From: an uncultured Endomicrobiia bacterium
Lineage (GTDB): Bacteria; Elusimicrobiota; Endomicrobiia; DTEH01
DNA: 64,000 nt
Reading direction: 5' to 3'
Assembly: GCA_937936785.1 (NCBI GenBank)
Contig: CALDDQ010000001.1
Span: 1-64,000, forward strand
Below the pieces are notes generated by a model that ran no database searches, was not told the DNA's origin, and worked only from the letters and a program-made list of their open reading frames with translations. Within the stretch, counting starts at the first letter, position 1. Every line of letters starts with the position of its first letter. Positions 51,254-60,224 of this stretch are shown here, one piece after another. The position numbers and the translations under genes are program-made.

Positions 51254-54069
51254 CAATGTGGAATAATAACAAAATTGTAATTTTAGTCCCAACATATAAC
51301 GAGTCTGAAAACATAGAGTTACTTATAAAACAGTTAAATGAATCTTTACCAGAGGTAAAAATCTTGATAGTAGATGACAATTCTCCTGATGGAACTTCTG
51401 AGATAGTTAAAAATTTACAACATAAATACAGAAACTTAATTTTAATCACAAGAAAAGAAAATCGTGGTCGAGGTTACGCAGGTATTGAAGGGTTTAAAAA
51501 ATGTTTAGAACTTGGTGCTGAAATAATTGTAGAAATGGATGCTGATTTATCTCATTCTCCGTATGAGATAAACAAAATGATTGAAGAGTTGAAAAATTCT
51601 GATGCTGATATTGTTGTAGGTTCTAGATACATAGAAGGTGGTGAAGATGTTGAAAGAAGTTTCTTAAGAAAACTTATAAGTTTTTTTGCAAGAGTTTATA
51701 TAAATTTTTTTACTGGTATAAATTTAAAAGATATAACATCAGGATTTAAAGTTTATAAAAGTAATGTTATAAAAACTATACTTCCATATTTAAAATCTTC
51801 AGATCCGTTCATTGTTACAGAAGTAAACTTTTTTTCTAAAATAAACAATTTTAAATTTAAAGAAGTTCCAATAAAATTTCACAAACGATATAAAGGAAAA
51901 AGTAAGTTGACTTCAGGCAAACTTATAAAATATTTGTTTAAAGTTGCCAAATTAGTTTGGGATAATTTTGTCTGTGAATCATACAATCTAAGATTCGTTC
52001 AATTTATGTTATTGACTAACATTTTGAGGTTAATGTTAATACCACTTTTTGGTCTAACAGATGACGAAGCACATTATTGGCAATATTCACAATATTTAGA
52101 TTTTTCATACTATGACCATCCACCAATGGTAGGATATATGATATATTTTTTTACAAGAATTTTTGGTAACACATTATACGGTGTTAGGTTACCAGCAGTG
52201 TTTTGTTTTATAATTGCTAGTATTTATTTTTATTTGTTAATCAAAAAAATGTTTAATTCAAAAATTGCTTTTTATTCAGTTATACTTTTAAATTCTGTGC
52301 CAATATTTTTTGTTGGTTCTATAATTACAATTCCTGATGCGTCTCTTGGTATGTTTTGGATGATGTATATGTATTATTTTTATAAATTTGTTAAAACTTA
52401 TAATTACAAAATATTATATTTTTCAGCAACTTTATTAGGTTTCGCACTTTTAAGTAAGTATACTGCATTATTGTTGGTTTTTAGTACTGTAATAATATTT
52501 TTATATAAAAAAGAACTAAAAAAATATTTTTTAAAGAAAGAATTTTATATTTTTTTAAGTATAATTATTATTTTATTTTTACCAGTAATTTTGTGGAATT
52601 TTGCTAATAATTTTGTTTCTTTCAAATACCAGTTTTACCATGGTATGGGAAACAAATTAAATTTTTCTATAAATACATTTTTACAAAATTTTGGTTCTCA
52701 ATCAATTTATTTATCACCCCTGTTGTTTGTCTTTTTATGGTACTATGTTATTACTTTCTGGAAAAAACAAACAACATTTGAAGAAAATTATTTGTTATCG
52801 TTTTCATTGGTAGGTGTTATAGGTTTTAATTTGATAGGGTTTAATAATCAAATATTACCTCACTGGCCAGCAATATCGTACATACCTTTGTTACCAAGTA
52901 TAATTTTTTATTATAAAAATAATTGGCAATATATTTCTTCTATAACAGTTGCATCTTTATTAACAATATCAGTTTTAGTTATAACAATATTTGGTTTGAT
53001 TAAAATACCAAAAAATATTGAAAATGCAGATACTCCGGATAAACTTTTTGGCTGGGACATTGCAGCAAAAGAAACTATTAGGTTTATTTCAGAAAACAAT
53101 AATTTTTTTATACTAACACATAAACATTATACTGCAGGTCAGTTACGGTTTGCACTGGCAAAATATTATCCAAAAAATGAAAAAAATATTCCTAAAGTTT
53201 ATTGTGTTAACGATTATCTTGATCAGTATGATTTTTGGAACAAAGAACTTTGTTCATTAAATGGTATGGATATACTTTTTGTTGTCGAAGGTAGGTTCCC
53301 AATAGATGATATATTTAAAAAATATTCTTTTAAAAATTATAATCTTAAATCTTCAATTAGATTTATTAAAAGTAAAAATTGGCCTTCAAGAGTTTTTGAA
53401 TTTTATTACATAAAAAATTTTAATTGCAAAGAGTTGGCTTCAGAATTAATTCAGTTAGATTATAATAATGTAAATAGCGTGTCTGATTATTTAAATAATT
53501 ATGACAAAAAAATTTTTTTAAAAATAAATAGTTTGTCAGGAAAATTTAAAATTTTAGACTATGCTATGATCATATTTACTTTTTTTGGTGATGGATTGTT
53601 TATAATTCCAGTATCGTTTGTTACATTGTTTCTTATAAATAATTTTAAAATTAGACCAACACTTAATGATTTTTTTGTGTCTTGTATAATATTATTAACA
53701 GGAGGAGTCATAATACAATTTTTAAAAAATTTTTTTAATTTACCACGACCTGTTAGATATTTCACTCCTATGATTATGAACAACCAAGTAAATGTCCGTA
53801 TTTTATTGCAACAACTTGATGTGAATGGTTTTCCATCAGGACACACTTTTACTATATTTTGTTTTGCTACTTTTTTATATTATAAAATAACAAATTTTAA
53901 TAAAACAAGTAAGTTTTGGTTAACTGTTTTATTTTTTACAGTAGCTTTTTTGGTTGGAATAAGTAGAATTTATGTTAGTGCACATTTCCCAAGTGATGTA
54001 TTAGGTGGTATAATTGTTGGAGTTTTTTACACTTACTTTTGTTTAAAGTTTAAAAGATTATTAAGTTAG
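51250..54069 (+). CDS. Three-domain fusion: GT2 polyprenyl-phosphate glycosyltransferase + GT-C transferase + PAP2 phosphatase
   Basis: 939 residues from ATG 51250 (ATGA overlap with comM). Residues about 10-235 are a DPM1/GT2 domain: VLVPTYNESENIELL, VDDNSPDGTS, EMDADLSH and KRYKGKSKLTSGK. Residues about 250-600 are a multi-helix GT-C unit of the ArnT/PMT kind with DDEAHYWQYSQYLDFSYYDHPP (short form DDEAHYWQYS), GVRLPAV and further helices. The last 190 residues are a PAP2 phosphatase with all three signatures: KNFFNLPRP (KX6RP), PSGH in GFPSGHTF, and SRIYVSAHFPSD (SRX5HX3D). A GT2 loads a sugar on polyprenyl phosphate, a GT-C transfers it outside the membrane, and PAP2 proteins dephosphorylate polyprenyl diphosphates or lipid A. 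All three in one chain suggest an integrated lipid-linked sugar cycle, for example for lipid A or glycoprotein; that is inference. Confidence 0.9.
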   Translation: MTMWNNNKIVILVPTYNESENIELLIKQLNESLPEVKILIVDDNSPDGTSEIVKNLQHKYRNLILITRKENRGRGYAGIEGFKKCLELGAEIIVEMDADLSHSPYEINKMIEELKNSDADIVVGSRYIEGGEDVERSFLRKLISFFARVYINFFTGINLKDITSGFKVYKSNVIKTILPYLKSSDPFIVTEVNFFSKINNFKFKEVPIKFHKRYKGKSKLTSGKLIKYLFKVAKLVWDNFVCESYNLRFVQFMLLTNILRLMLIPLFGLTDDEAHYWQYSQYLDFSYYDHPPMVGYMIYFFTRIFGNTLYGVRLPAVFCFIIASIYFYLLIKKMFNSKIAFYSVILLNSVPIFFVGSIITIPDASLGMFWMMYMYYFYKFVKTYNYKILYFSATLLGFALLSKYTALLLVFSTVIIFLYKKELKKYFLKKEFYIFLSIIIILFLPVILWNFANNFVSFKYQFYHGMGNKLNFSINTFLQNFGSQSIYLSPLLFVFLWYYVITFWKKQTTFEENYLLSFSLVGVIGFNLIGFNNQILPHWPAISYIPLLPSIIFYYKNNWQYISSITVASLLTISVLVITIFGLIKIPKNIENADTPDKLFGWDIAAKETIRFISENNNFFILTHKHYTAGQLRFALAKYYPKNEKNIPKVYCVNDYLDQYDFWNKELCSLNGMDILFVVEGRFPIDDIFKKYSFKNYNLKSSIRFIKSKNWPSRVFEFYYIKNFNCKELASELIQLDYNNVNSVSDYLNNYDKKIFLKINSLSGKFKILDYAMIIFTFFGDGLFIIPVSFVTLFLINNFKIRPTLNDFFVSCIILLTGGVIIQFLKNFFNLPRPVRYFTPMIMNNQVNVRILLQQLDVNGFPSGHTFTIFCFATFLYYKITNFNKTSKFWLTVLFFTVAFLVGISRIYVSAHFPSDVLGGIIVGVFYTYFCLKFKRLLS

Positions 54070-54092
54070 GTTTTTAGTAAAACTATAAATTT

Positions 54093-54764
54093 ATGAAAAA
54101 AACTTTTTTATTTTTAGTTATAATTATTTTTACTACAATAACAATTGCTAAAGAATATGAAGTCGTTAAAGGAGATACTTTATGGAAAATATCTAGAATT
54201 TTTTATAATAACTCTTTTTTGTGGAAAAATATATTTGATGCAAATTTGGATAAGATTAAAAACCCAGACTTAATTTATCCAGGACAAATATTTGTAATAC
54301 CAGATAGTGATGATATGGGAATAAGAGATCAGTTATTGAATAATGACAAAGAGAATGTTTCAAAAGTTGAATCAGAAGTAGAAACAGAAATGTTAAATGA
54401 AAAAAAAGAATATTTTCAAAATAAAATTGAGTATACGTTATCTGAAAAAGAACTATTTATTTATGATGAAACAAAATTTATTGGAGAAATAATTTCTTCA
54501 GAAAGAGAAAATATTTTATTTACTGATGGGGATATAGTATTTTTTAAGATAACAAAAAATGATGTGCCTATTTTTATAGATGAGGTATTGTATGTATCTC
54601 ACAAAGGTCCAACTAAGTATGACTTGACATTTAAAAATATTCCAAATAATGAAGTTATATTATTAGGGAAAATTAAAGTTAAAGAAATTAAAGATAAAGT
54701 TGTAAAATCTATTATAATTCGTTCTTATTCTCCAATAACAGTCGGTGCTTTTATTACAAAATGA
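54093..54764 (+). CDS. LysM-domain envelope protein
   Basis: 223 residues. A signal peptide (FLVIIIFTTITIA) is followed directly by one LysM domain, YEVVKGDTLWKISRIFYNN..NPDLIYPGQIFVIP, that binds peptidoglycan sugars. A charged linker and a beta-rich C-terminal domain of about 100 residues follow (IFIDEVLYVSHKG, KYDLTFKNIPNNEV), similar to the tails of other secreted LysM proteins. No catalytic domain is seen. It forms a tightly packed group with the TPR and NlpC/P60 genes (ATGA overlaps). Confidence 0.85.
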   Translation: MKKTFLFLVIIIFTTITIAKEYEVVKGDTLWKISRIFYNNSFLWKNIFDANLDKIKNPDLIYPGQIFVIPDSDDMGIRDQLLNNDKENVSKVESEVETEMLNEKKEYFQNKIEYTLSEKELFIYDETKFIGEIISSERENILFTDGDIVFFKITKNDVPIFIDEVLYVSHKGPTKYDLTFKNIPNNEVILLGKIKVKEIKDKVVKSIIIRSYSPITVGAFITK

Positions 54765-55150
54765 AAAAGATAGTAATATTTTTTATTTTAATTTTTCTAA
54801 CTGGATTATTTATGTACAATTATATATTTAATTCAAAAAGAATAGATTTTTATCTTGATAAGTATCCAAATTCTCAAATAGCTCAGTTTATTGATTTAGT
54901 TATAGGAAAAATAAATTATTTAAAAGGTGATTATGAAAATGCAATTATAAGATTTAATAGAGTGATAAACAATTATTATATTGAAAATTATAAGTTACAA
55001 GCGTATTTTTATATAGCACAAACTTATGAAAAAAGGAATGATAAAAAAAATGCAATTGAAACTTATTTTTTTCTTAAACAATATTATCCGGACACTAATT
55101 ATGGGCAAGATGCTGCTAAAAGATTAGAATTTTTAGATTCATTTAAATGA
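54761..55150 (+). CDS. Small membrane-anchored TPR protein
   Basis: 129 residues. One N-terminal transmembrane helix (about residues 3-24) and then two to three TPR-like helices (LKGDYENAIIRFNRVINN, LQAYFYIAQTYEKRNDKKNAIETYFFLKQYYPDT; quoted in part as YFYIAQTYEKRND). It resembles the YfgM/BamD class of short TPR anchors. It sits between a LysM and an NlpC/P60 gene with ATGA overlaps on both sides, so probably helps organise wall hydrolysis. No specific function is known. Confidence 0.78.
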   Translation: MKKIVIFFILIFLTGLFMYNYIFNSKRIDFYLDKYPNSQIAQFIDLVIGKINYLKGDYENAIIRFNRVINNYYIENYKLQAYFYIAQTYEKRNDKKNAIETYFFLKQYYPDTNYGQDAAKRLEFLDSFK

Positions 55151-55959
55151 AAAAAGTATTATATATATTATTTTTCATATTTATAATTCCTGCGATATCT
55201 TTTGCACAACATTATATAGAAGTAACTTGCGATTTAGTGCAAGATTGTTTTATCGTAGAAGAAATGTTAAAAAAAAATTACGAAAATAAAGATATTTTTA
55301 TTCAAGATACAATGGTATATTTAGGTCCTTATGATATGGATGAAATTGAAAGTGTTAAAAATAATATTATACAGGAGATGAACTTATCAGCAAGAATTGT
55401 TTCAGTAAAAGATGTAACATTTATTAAGCCTATAGATGATATAATGTTTTTTGATACGAGTTTACAACAAGATGATTTTGTTATAGAAACTACTTCAAAT
55501 ACTAAGTTTTTAGACAATAACACTATAGAACTTTATTCAGATCCTAAAATAAAAAAAATTATTTCTTATGCAGCAGAATTATATGCTACAACACCATATA
55601 AATTTGGTGGTGAAAATATTAGCAAAGGGTTAGATTGTTCTTTTTTTGTAAAATATATATATTCAAAATTAGGAATAAATTTGCCTAGGACTTCAAGAGA
55701 ACAAATTAAAGTTGGTAAATTTATTGCCTATAACGAATTACGAGTAGGAGATCTAGTGTTTTTTAAAAAAATTTATTATAGAAAATATAAAAATAAAACT
55801 CATAAATATGAGATGGTAAATCATGTAGGTATATATTTAACCAATGGAGAATTTATTCATGCAGCAAGAAGTAGTAAAAAAGTAACAATTTCATCTTTGA
55901 ATGAAGATTATTATAAAAAACATTATGCTGGTGCAAGAAGGATATTGAATGATATATAA
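55147..55959 (+). CDS. NlpC/P60 peptidoglycan hydrolase with N-terminal SPOR-like domain
   Basis: 270 residues. Signal peptide (IIPAISFA), then residues 20-100 with the look of a SPOR domain (YIEVTCDLVQDCFIVEEML, VYLGPYDMDEIESVK, LSARIVSV), and a C-terminal NlpC/P60 cysteine peptidase: catalytic Cys in GLDCSFFVKYIYSKLG, LPRTSREQ, RVGDLVFFKK, His in NHVGIYL, then FIHAARSS. Such enzymes cut within the peptide stems of peptidoglycan. The SPOR identification is tentative; if right, it would target the protein to denuded septal glycan. It overlaps the next gene by 11 bases. Confidence 0.88.
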   Translation: MKKVLYILFFIFIIPAISFAQHYIEVTCDLVQDCFIVEEMLKKNYENKDIFIQDTMVYLGPYDMDEIESVKNNIIQEMNLSARIVSVKDVTFIKPIDDIMFFDTSLQQDDFVIETTSNTKFLDNNTIELYSDPKIKKIISYAAELYATTPYKFGGENISKGLDCSFFVKYIYSKLGINLPRTSREQIKVGKFIAYNELRVGDLVFFKKIYYRKYKNKTHKYEMVNHVGIYLTNGEFIHAARSSKKVTISSLNEDYYKKHYAGARRILNDI

Positions 55960-56317
55960 AGATTTTATTGAAAAAATAATTTTAGCGATAAATAATAAAA
56001 AATTAACTTTAAAAAAAGTTTCTGAATATGCTGGTATTGATATATCGTATCTGTCAAAAATACTTTCTGGTAAAAGAAATCCTCCTAATGACGAAATTAT
56101 AATCACAAAAATTGCAAAGATATTAGAACTTGATGCAAATGAACTTTTATTTTTATCTGGAAAAATTCCACAAAAATATCAAAAATATTTTTCCAAAAAA
56201 TATTTCTTGGAAAAATTTTATAAAATAACACAAGAAAAATATAGTAAAACAAAAAAAAATAATTCAACAAACATAGTGTGCTCTGATAAGAAAGAAATCT
56301 TAGATGAACTTTTATAA
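55949..56317 (+). CDS. XRE-type helix-turn-helix regulator
   Basis: 122 residues. The first 65 form a classic HTH_3 domain: KLTLKKVSEYAGIDISYLSKILSGKR, with NPPNDEIIITKIAKILELDANELLFLSG completing it. The tail of about 45 residues is basic and poorly structured. It begins inside the NlpC/P60 gene, so it is probably coexpressed with that wall-hydrolase group and may be its autoregulator. A prophage or toxin-antitoxin origin cannot be excluded but no such genes are beside it. Confidence 0.88.
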   Translation: MIYKDFIEKIILAINNKKLTLKKVSEYAGIDISYLSKILSGKRNPPNDEIIITKIAKILELDANELLFLSGKIPQKYQKYFSKKYFLEKFYKITQEKYSKTKKNNSTNIVCSDKKEILDELL

Positions 56318-56320
56318 TTT

Positions 56321-57442
56321 ATGAACAAAGAATTAGAATCTTTAATAATATTAAACAATATTCCAGACTTAGGTCCGGTAAGAATTAATAGTTTAATAAA
56401 TTTTTTCTCTACCGCAGAAAATGTTTTAAATGCTTCTTATGAAGAATTAAAACAGGTAGAGAACATTGGTCCTCTTATTGCAAAAAATATTTTATATTGG
56501 AAAACTAAAATTGATCCTAAAAAAGAAATTGATATCGCAACAAAAAATAAGACTAAAATAATAACATATCAAGATCCTGAATTTCCAGAAATGTTAAAAT
56601 ATCTATCTGATTCACCCAGACTTATTTATGTCAAAGGAGAAATTAAAAAATGTGATTTGTTATCTATATCAATAGTTGGCACTCGCAAACCTACAAATTA
56701 TGGTAAACTTGTGGTAGAAAATTTAATAAAAGATTTATCTAAATATAAGATCACAATTGTAAGTGGATTAGCTTATGGGATTGACACTTTATCTCATAAT
56801 TTAGCTATAAAAAATGGTTTAAGGACAATTGCTGTTTTAGGTAATGGTATTGGAGTATATTATCCAAAAGTTAACAAAAGGTTGCAAGATACTATCCCAG
56901 ATTATGGAGCTTTAATCTCAGAATTTTCATACAAAACTAACCCATCAAAAACAACTTTTCCTCAAAGAAATAGAATTATTGCAGCATTGTCGTTAGGAAC
57001 AGTTGTTATTGAAGCAGATATAAGAAGTGGAGCAATTATTACTGCAAAATTTGCATTAGATCTTGGTAAAGATATTTTTGCAGTTCCTGGTAGTGTGTTT
57101 TCAACACAAAGTAAGGGAACTAATTATTTGATAAAAACAGGAGCAAAAATTGTTACTTGTGCACAGGATATTGTTGAAGAAATTGAACCATTAGCGAAAT
57201 TTATCTTAAAAGAAGAAGCAAAAAAATCAACAGAAAAGTTGAATTTAAACCTGAAACTTGATATTGAAAAAACAAAGATATTAGACATTATAAAATCAGA
57301 ACCAGATGGTGTTCACATTGATAAAATACAAAGTTATACAAACTATGATTTAAAAAAATTGATGAATATACTATATTTTTTAGAGGTTAATTCATATATA
57401 AAATCTTTACCTGGAAAAATTTATATAAGTGTTGAGGAATAA
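56321..57442 (+). CDS. dprA: DNA-processing protein DprA
   Basis: 373 residues. It loads RecA on incoming single-stranded DNA in transformation. N-terminal helix-hairpin-helix/SAM-like region (IPDLGPVRINSLINFFST, ENIGPLIAKNIL), the Rossmann core: ISIVGTRKPTNYG, IVSGLAYGIDTLSH, TIAVLGNGIGVYYP, SEFSYKTNP, FPQRNRIIAALS, and VPGSVFSTQSKGTNYLIKTGA (in parts), then a C-terminal winged-helix-like domain of about 70 residues. The order and length are canonical. It is directly followed by topA, as in many bacteria. Confidence 0.95.
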   Translation: MNKELESLIILNNIPDLGPVRINSLINFFSTAENVLNASYEELKQVENIGPLIAKNILYWKTKIDPKKEIDIATKNKTKIITYQDPEFPEMLKYLSDSPRLIYVKGEIKKCDLLSISIVGTRKPTNYGKLVVENLIKDLSKYKITIVSGLAYGIDTLSHNLAIKNGLRTIAVLGNGIGVYYPKVNKRLQDTIPDYGALISEFSYKTNPSKTTFPQRNRIIAALSLGTVVIEADIRSGAIITAKFALDLGKDIFAVPGSVFSTQSKGTNYLIKTGAKIVTCAQDIVEEIEPLAKFILKEEAKKSTEKLNLNLKLDIEKTKILDIIKSEPDGVHIDKIQSYTNYDLKKLMNILYFLEVNSYIKSLPGKIYISVEE

Positions 57443-57445
57443 TTT

Positions 57446-59338
57446 ATGGATCTAATTATAGTAGAATCTCCAACAAAAGAAAAAACTATTTCTAAATTTT
57501 TAGATAAAGGAAATTTTAAAAATAAGTATATTGTAAAAAGTTCTTATGGTCATATTCGTGACTTACCAAAACATAATATTGGTGTTGATGAAAACAATAA
57601 TTTTAAACCTACCTACATACTTTTGCCAAAAGCGAAAAAAATTTTGCCTATGTTAAAAAACTTGGCAGAACAATCTTCTTTTGTATATTTAGCAACTGAT
57701 TTTGACCGTGAGGGTGAAGCAATAGCATGGCATTTGGTAGAATCTTTAAAATTAGATGCTAACAAAATAAAAAGAATAACTTTCCATGAAATTACTCCTC
57801 AAGCTATTGAAGAATCGTTAAAAAATCCAAGACAAATTGAACAAAATCTTGTTAATTCACAACAATCAAGACGTATAATAGATCGTTTGGTTGGGTATAA
57901 ACTTTCACCGTTGCTATGGAAAAAAATTGCAAATAAACTTTCTGCAGGTAGAGTACAATCTGTGGCATTAAAAATTATTTATGACCGCGAACTTGAGATA
58001 GAAAAGTTTGTCCCAGAAGAATTTTGGACCATAGAAGCACAGTTTTATAAAACAGATTTTAGTGATAAAATAATAAAATCAAAACTAAAATATATTAACA
58101 ATAAAAAAATTGATAAATTAGAAATAAAAACAGCTCAACAAGCAGAAAAAATTGTTAGTGAAATAAAACAGATAAATTTAGGCAATGTGCTTGATTTAAA
58201 AAAAGAGTTGAAACAAAAACAGCCTTCGGCACCTTTTGTAACATCTTCATTACAACAAGAAGCATCACGAAAGTTAAGATTTTCTCCATCAAAAACTATG
58301 CTGATAGCACAAAGTTTATATGAAGGAGTAGAATTAGGTGGTAAGGAACGTATCGGTTTAATAACTTATATGAGGACTGATTCTGTATTTATATCACAAA
58401 CTGCAATTGAAGAAGTACGAAAATATATTGAACAAAAATATACTGTAAAATATTTGCCACAACAACCAAATAAATTTAAAAATAAAATTAAAAATGCACA
58501 AGAAGCTCATGAATCTATTCGACCAACAAGTGTGTTTAGAGATTTAGAAAATGTAAAACGGTATTTAACAGAGGATCAATTTAAACTTTACAAACTTATT
58601 TGGGAACGTTTTGTTGCTTCACAAATGAAAGAAATGAAGTATGAGCATACTATACTAAAAATTGCTGTTGGAGATAATTACATTTTTGAATCAGAGGGGA
58701 AAAAAGTTATTTTTGATGGTTTTACTGTTTTGTATCAGGAAGATGTTATTGATGAAGAAAGTAATTTTTTACCAGAAATTAATATTAATGAAAAATTAAA
58801 TTTAAAAGATTGTACTACAAAACAAAATTTTACTGAACCACCAGCAAGATATAATGAAGCATCTTTAATAAAAGAGTTAGAAAAAAATGGTATTGGCAGA
58901 CCTTCAACTTATGCAACTATTGTTGATACTTTAAAGATTCGTGGATATGTATTGTTGAAAGAACGCAAATTTTATATTTCACCAATTGGGCGTGAAGTTA
59001 TTGAACTTTTGTCAAAATATTTTCCTGAGATTGTAGCAAAAAATTATACTGCACAAGTTGAAAAATTGTTAGACAAAATTTCTGAAGGAAAAGAGGATTG
59101 GATTAAAGTAATAAAATTGTTTTATGAACCAATAAAAAAAGATTTACTTTTAGCACTAAAAGAAATACAATCCAAGAAAATAGAAAAAACTGAGGTAAAC
59201 TGCAAATTGTGCAATGGTAAAATGGTTATTCGTAATAGTAAATTTGGAAAATTTTTGTCATGTGAAAATTTTCCTAAATGTAAGTTTAAAATGAAATATG
59301 AACAACCTAAAACAATTAATGACACTTCCACTAAGTGA
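57446..59338 (+). CDS. topA: DNA topoisomerase I
   Basis: 630 residues. It relaxes negative supercoils. N-terminal Toprim with VESPTKEKTISKF and ATDFDREGEAIAWHL (metal Asp residues), RIDRLVGYKLSPLLW-type segment (IIDRLVGYKLSP), SAGRVQSVAL, the catalytic Tyr 308 in GLITYMRTDS, AHESIRPTS, and YNEASLIKELEKNGIGRPSTYA. Only one C-terminal C4 zinc motif follows (CKLCNGKMV..CENFPKC), so the tail is shorter than in E. coli (865 residues). The end overlaps the next gene. Confidence 0.96.
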   Translation: MDLIIVESPTKEKTISKFLDKGNFKNKYIVKSSYGHIRDLPKHNIGVDENNNFKPTYILLPKAKKILPMLKNLAEQSSFVYLATDFDREGEAIAWHLVESLKLDANKIKRITFHEITPQAIEESLKNPRQIEQNLVNSQQSRRIIDRLVGYKLSPLLWKKIANKLSAGRVQSVALKIIYDRELEIEKFVPEEFWTIEAQFYKTDFSDKIIKSKLKYINNKKIDKLEIKTAQQAEKIVSEIKQINLGNVLDLKKELKQKQPSAPFVTSSLQQEASRKLRFSPSKTMLIAQSLYEGVELGGKERIGLITYMRTDSVFISQTAIEEVRKYIEQKYTVKYLPQQPNKFKNKIKNAQEAHESIRPTSVFRDLENVKRYLTEDQFKLYKLIWERFVASQMKEMKYEHTILKIAVGDNYIFESEGKKVIFDGFTVLYQEDVIDEESNFLPEININEKLNLKDCTTKQNFTEPPARYNEASLIKELEKNGIGRPSTYATIVDTLKIRGYVLLKERKFYISPIGREVIELLSKYFPEIVAKNYTAQVEKLLDKISEGKEDWIKVIKLFYEPIKKDLLLALKEIQSKKIEKTEVNCKLCNGKMVIRNSKFGKFLSCENFPKCKFKMKYEQPKTINDTSTK

Positions 59339-60224
59339 ACAAAATAATAAATATATTTTAATTTTTAAAACTTATTTACTTGGAGAAAAGGGGTTTCCAA
59401 GAACTACAATAAGTGCATATTTGTTAGATGTGGAAGAATTTTTTATGTACATTGAACAAAAGTTAAAATTAACTGATATTAAACTTGTAAACAGAACTGC
59501 TATTAGAAGTTTTATGTCACAGCTGCAAGAGTTAGGTTATAAAAAATCATCTATATCAAGAAAAGTTAGTGCATTAAAAATTTTTTTTAAACTTATGATA
59601 AGAAAAAATATAATTAATTCAAATCCTTTACAATATACTACTACTATAAAAAAAGATAGATTATTGCCTACGTTTCTCACTAAAGAAGAGGTTACTAAAT
59701 TATTAGATCTTATAAGTTCAAATAATTTAACAAATTCACGAGATAGAGCAATATTGGAATTGATGTATTCTTCAGGATTAAGAATATCAGAACTTGCATC
59801 ATTAAATGAATCAGATTTGGATATTTACGAAGGTTTAGTAACTGTTTTGGGAAAAGGTTCAAAAGAACGAATAGTTCCTGTGGGTGATGTAGCACTAAAT
59901 TTTTTAAGAAATTATTTAAAGTTTAAATCACAATCAAAGTTTAACGAAAAAGCATTGTTTATAAATAGATATGGGAGACGTTTAAGTGTTCGTGGAATAC
60001 GTAAAATTGTTGCTCATTGGGTAAAAACAGCATCTTTGCACAAAAAAGTTTCTCCACATACTTTTAGACATACATTTGCGACTCATCTTTTAGAATCAGG
60101 ATGTGATTTAAGAAGTATACAAGAAATGTTAGGACACAAAAGTTTGTCTACAACAAATGTTTACACACATGTAACTTTAGAACGGTTAAAAAATGTATAT
60201 GAAAAAACACATCCAAGAAGATAA
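59319..60224 (+). CDS. xerD: Xer-type tyrosine site-specific recombinase
   Basis: 301 residues from ATG 59319; an ATG at 59298 would add seven residues and more overlap with topA. N-terminal SAM-like core-binding domain (FKTYLLGEKGFPRTTISAYLLDVEEF in parts: TTISAYLLDVEEFF, VSALKIFFKLM), then the catalytic domain with Arg in YSSGLRISELASL, Lys in GKGSKERIVPVG, HTFRH (His-X-X-Arg) in SPHTFRHTFATHLLE, His in MLGHKSLSTT and Tyr in NVYTHV. Topology and position after topA suggest chromosome dimer resolution rather than an integron or phage integrase. XerC versus XerD cannot be decided; the symbol is provisional. Confidence 0.9.
   Translation: MTLPLSEQNNKYILIFKTYLLGEKGFPRTTISAYLLDVEEFFMYIEQKLKLTDIKLVNRTAIRSFMSQLQELGYKKSSISRKVSALKIFFKLMIRKNIINSNPLQYTTTIKKDRLLPTFLTKEEVTKLLDLISSNNLTNSRDRAILELMYSSGLRISELASLNESDLDIYEGLVTVLGKGSKERIVPVGDVALNFLRNYLKFKSQSKFNEKALFINRYGRRLSVRGIRKIVAHWVKTASLHKKVSPHTFRHTFATHLLESGCDLRSIQEMLGHKSLSTTNVYTHVTLERLKNVYEKTHPRR

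Noticed and set aside
59298-60224. Phage or integron integrase
   Set aside because: Length, motifs and position after dprA-topA fit chromosomal XerC/XerD; there is no neighbouring cassette or phage gene.
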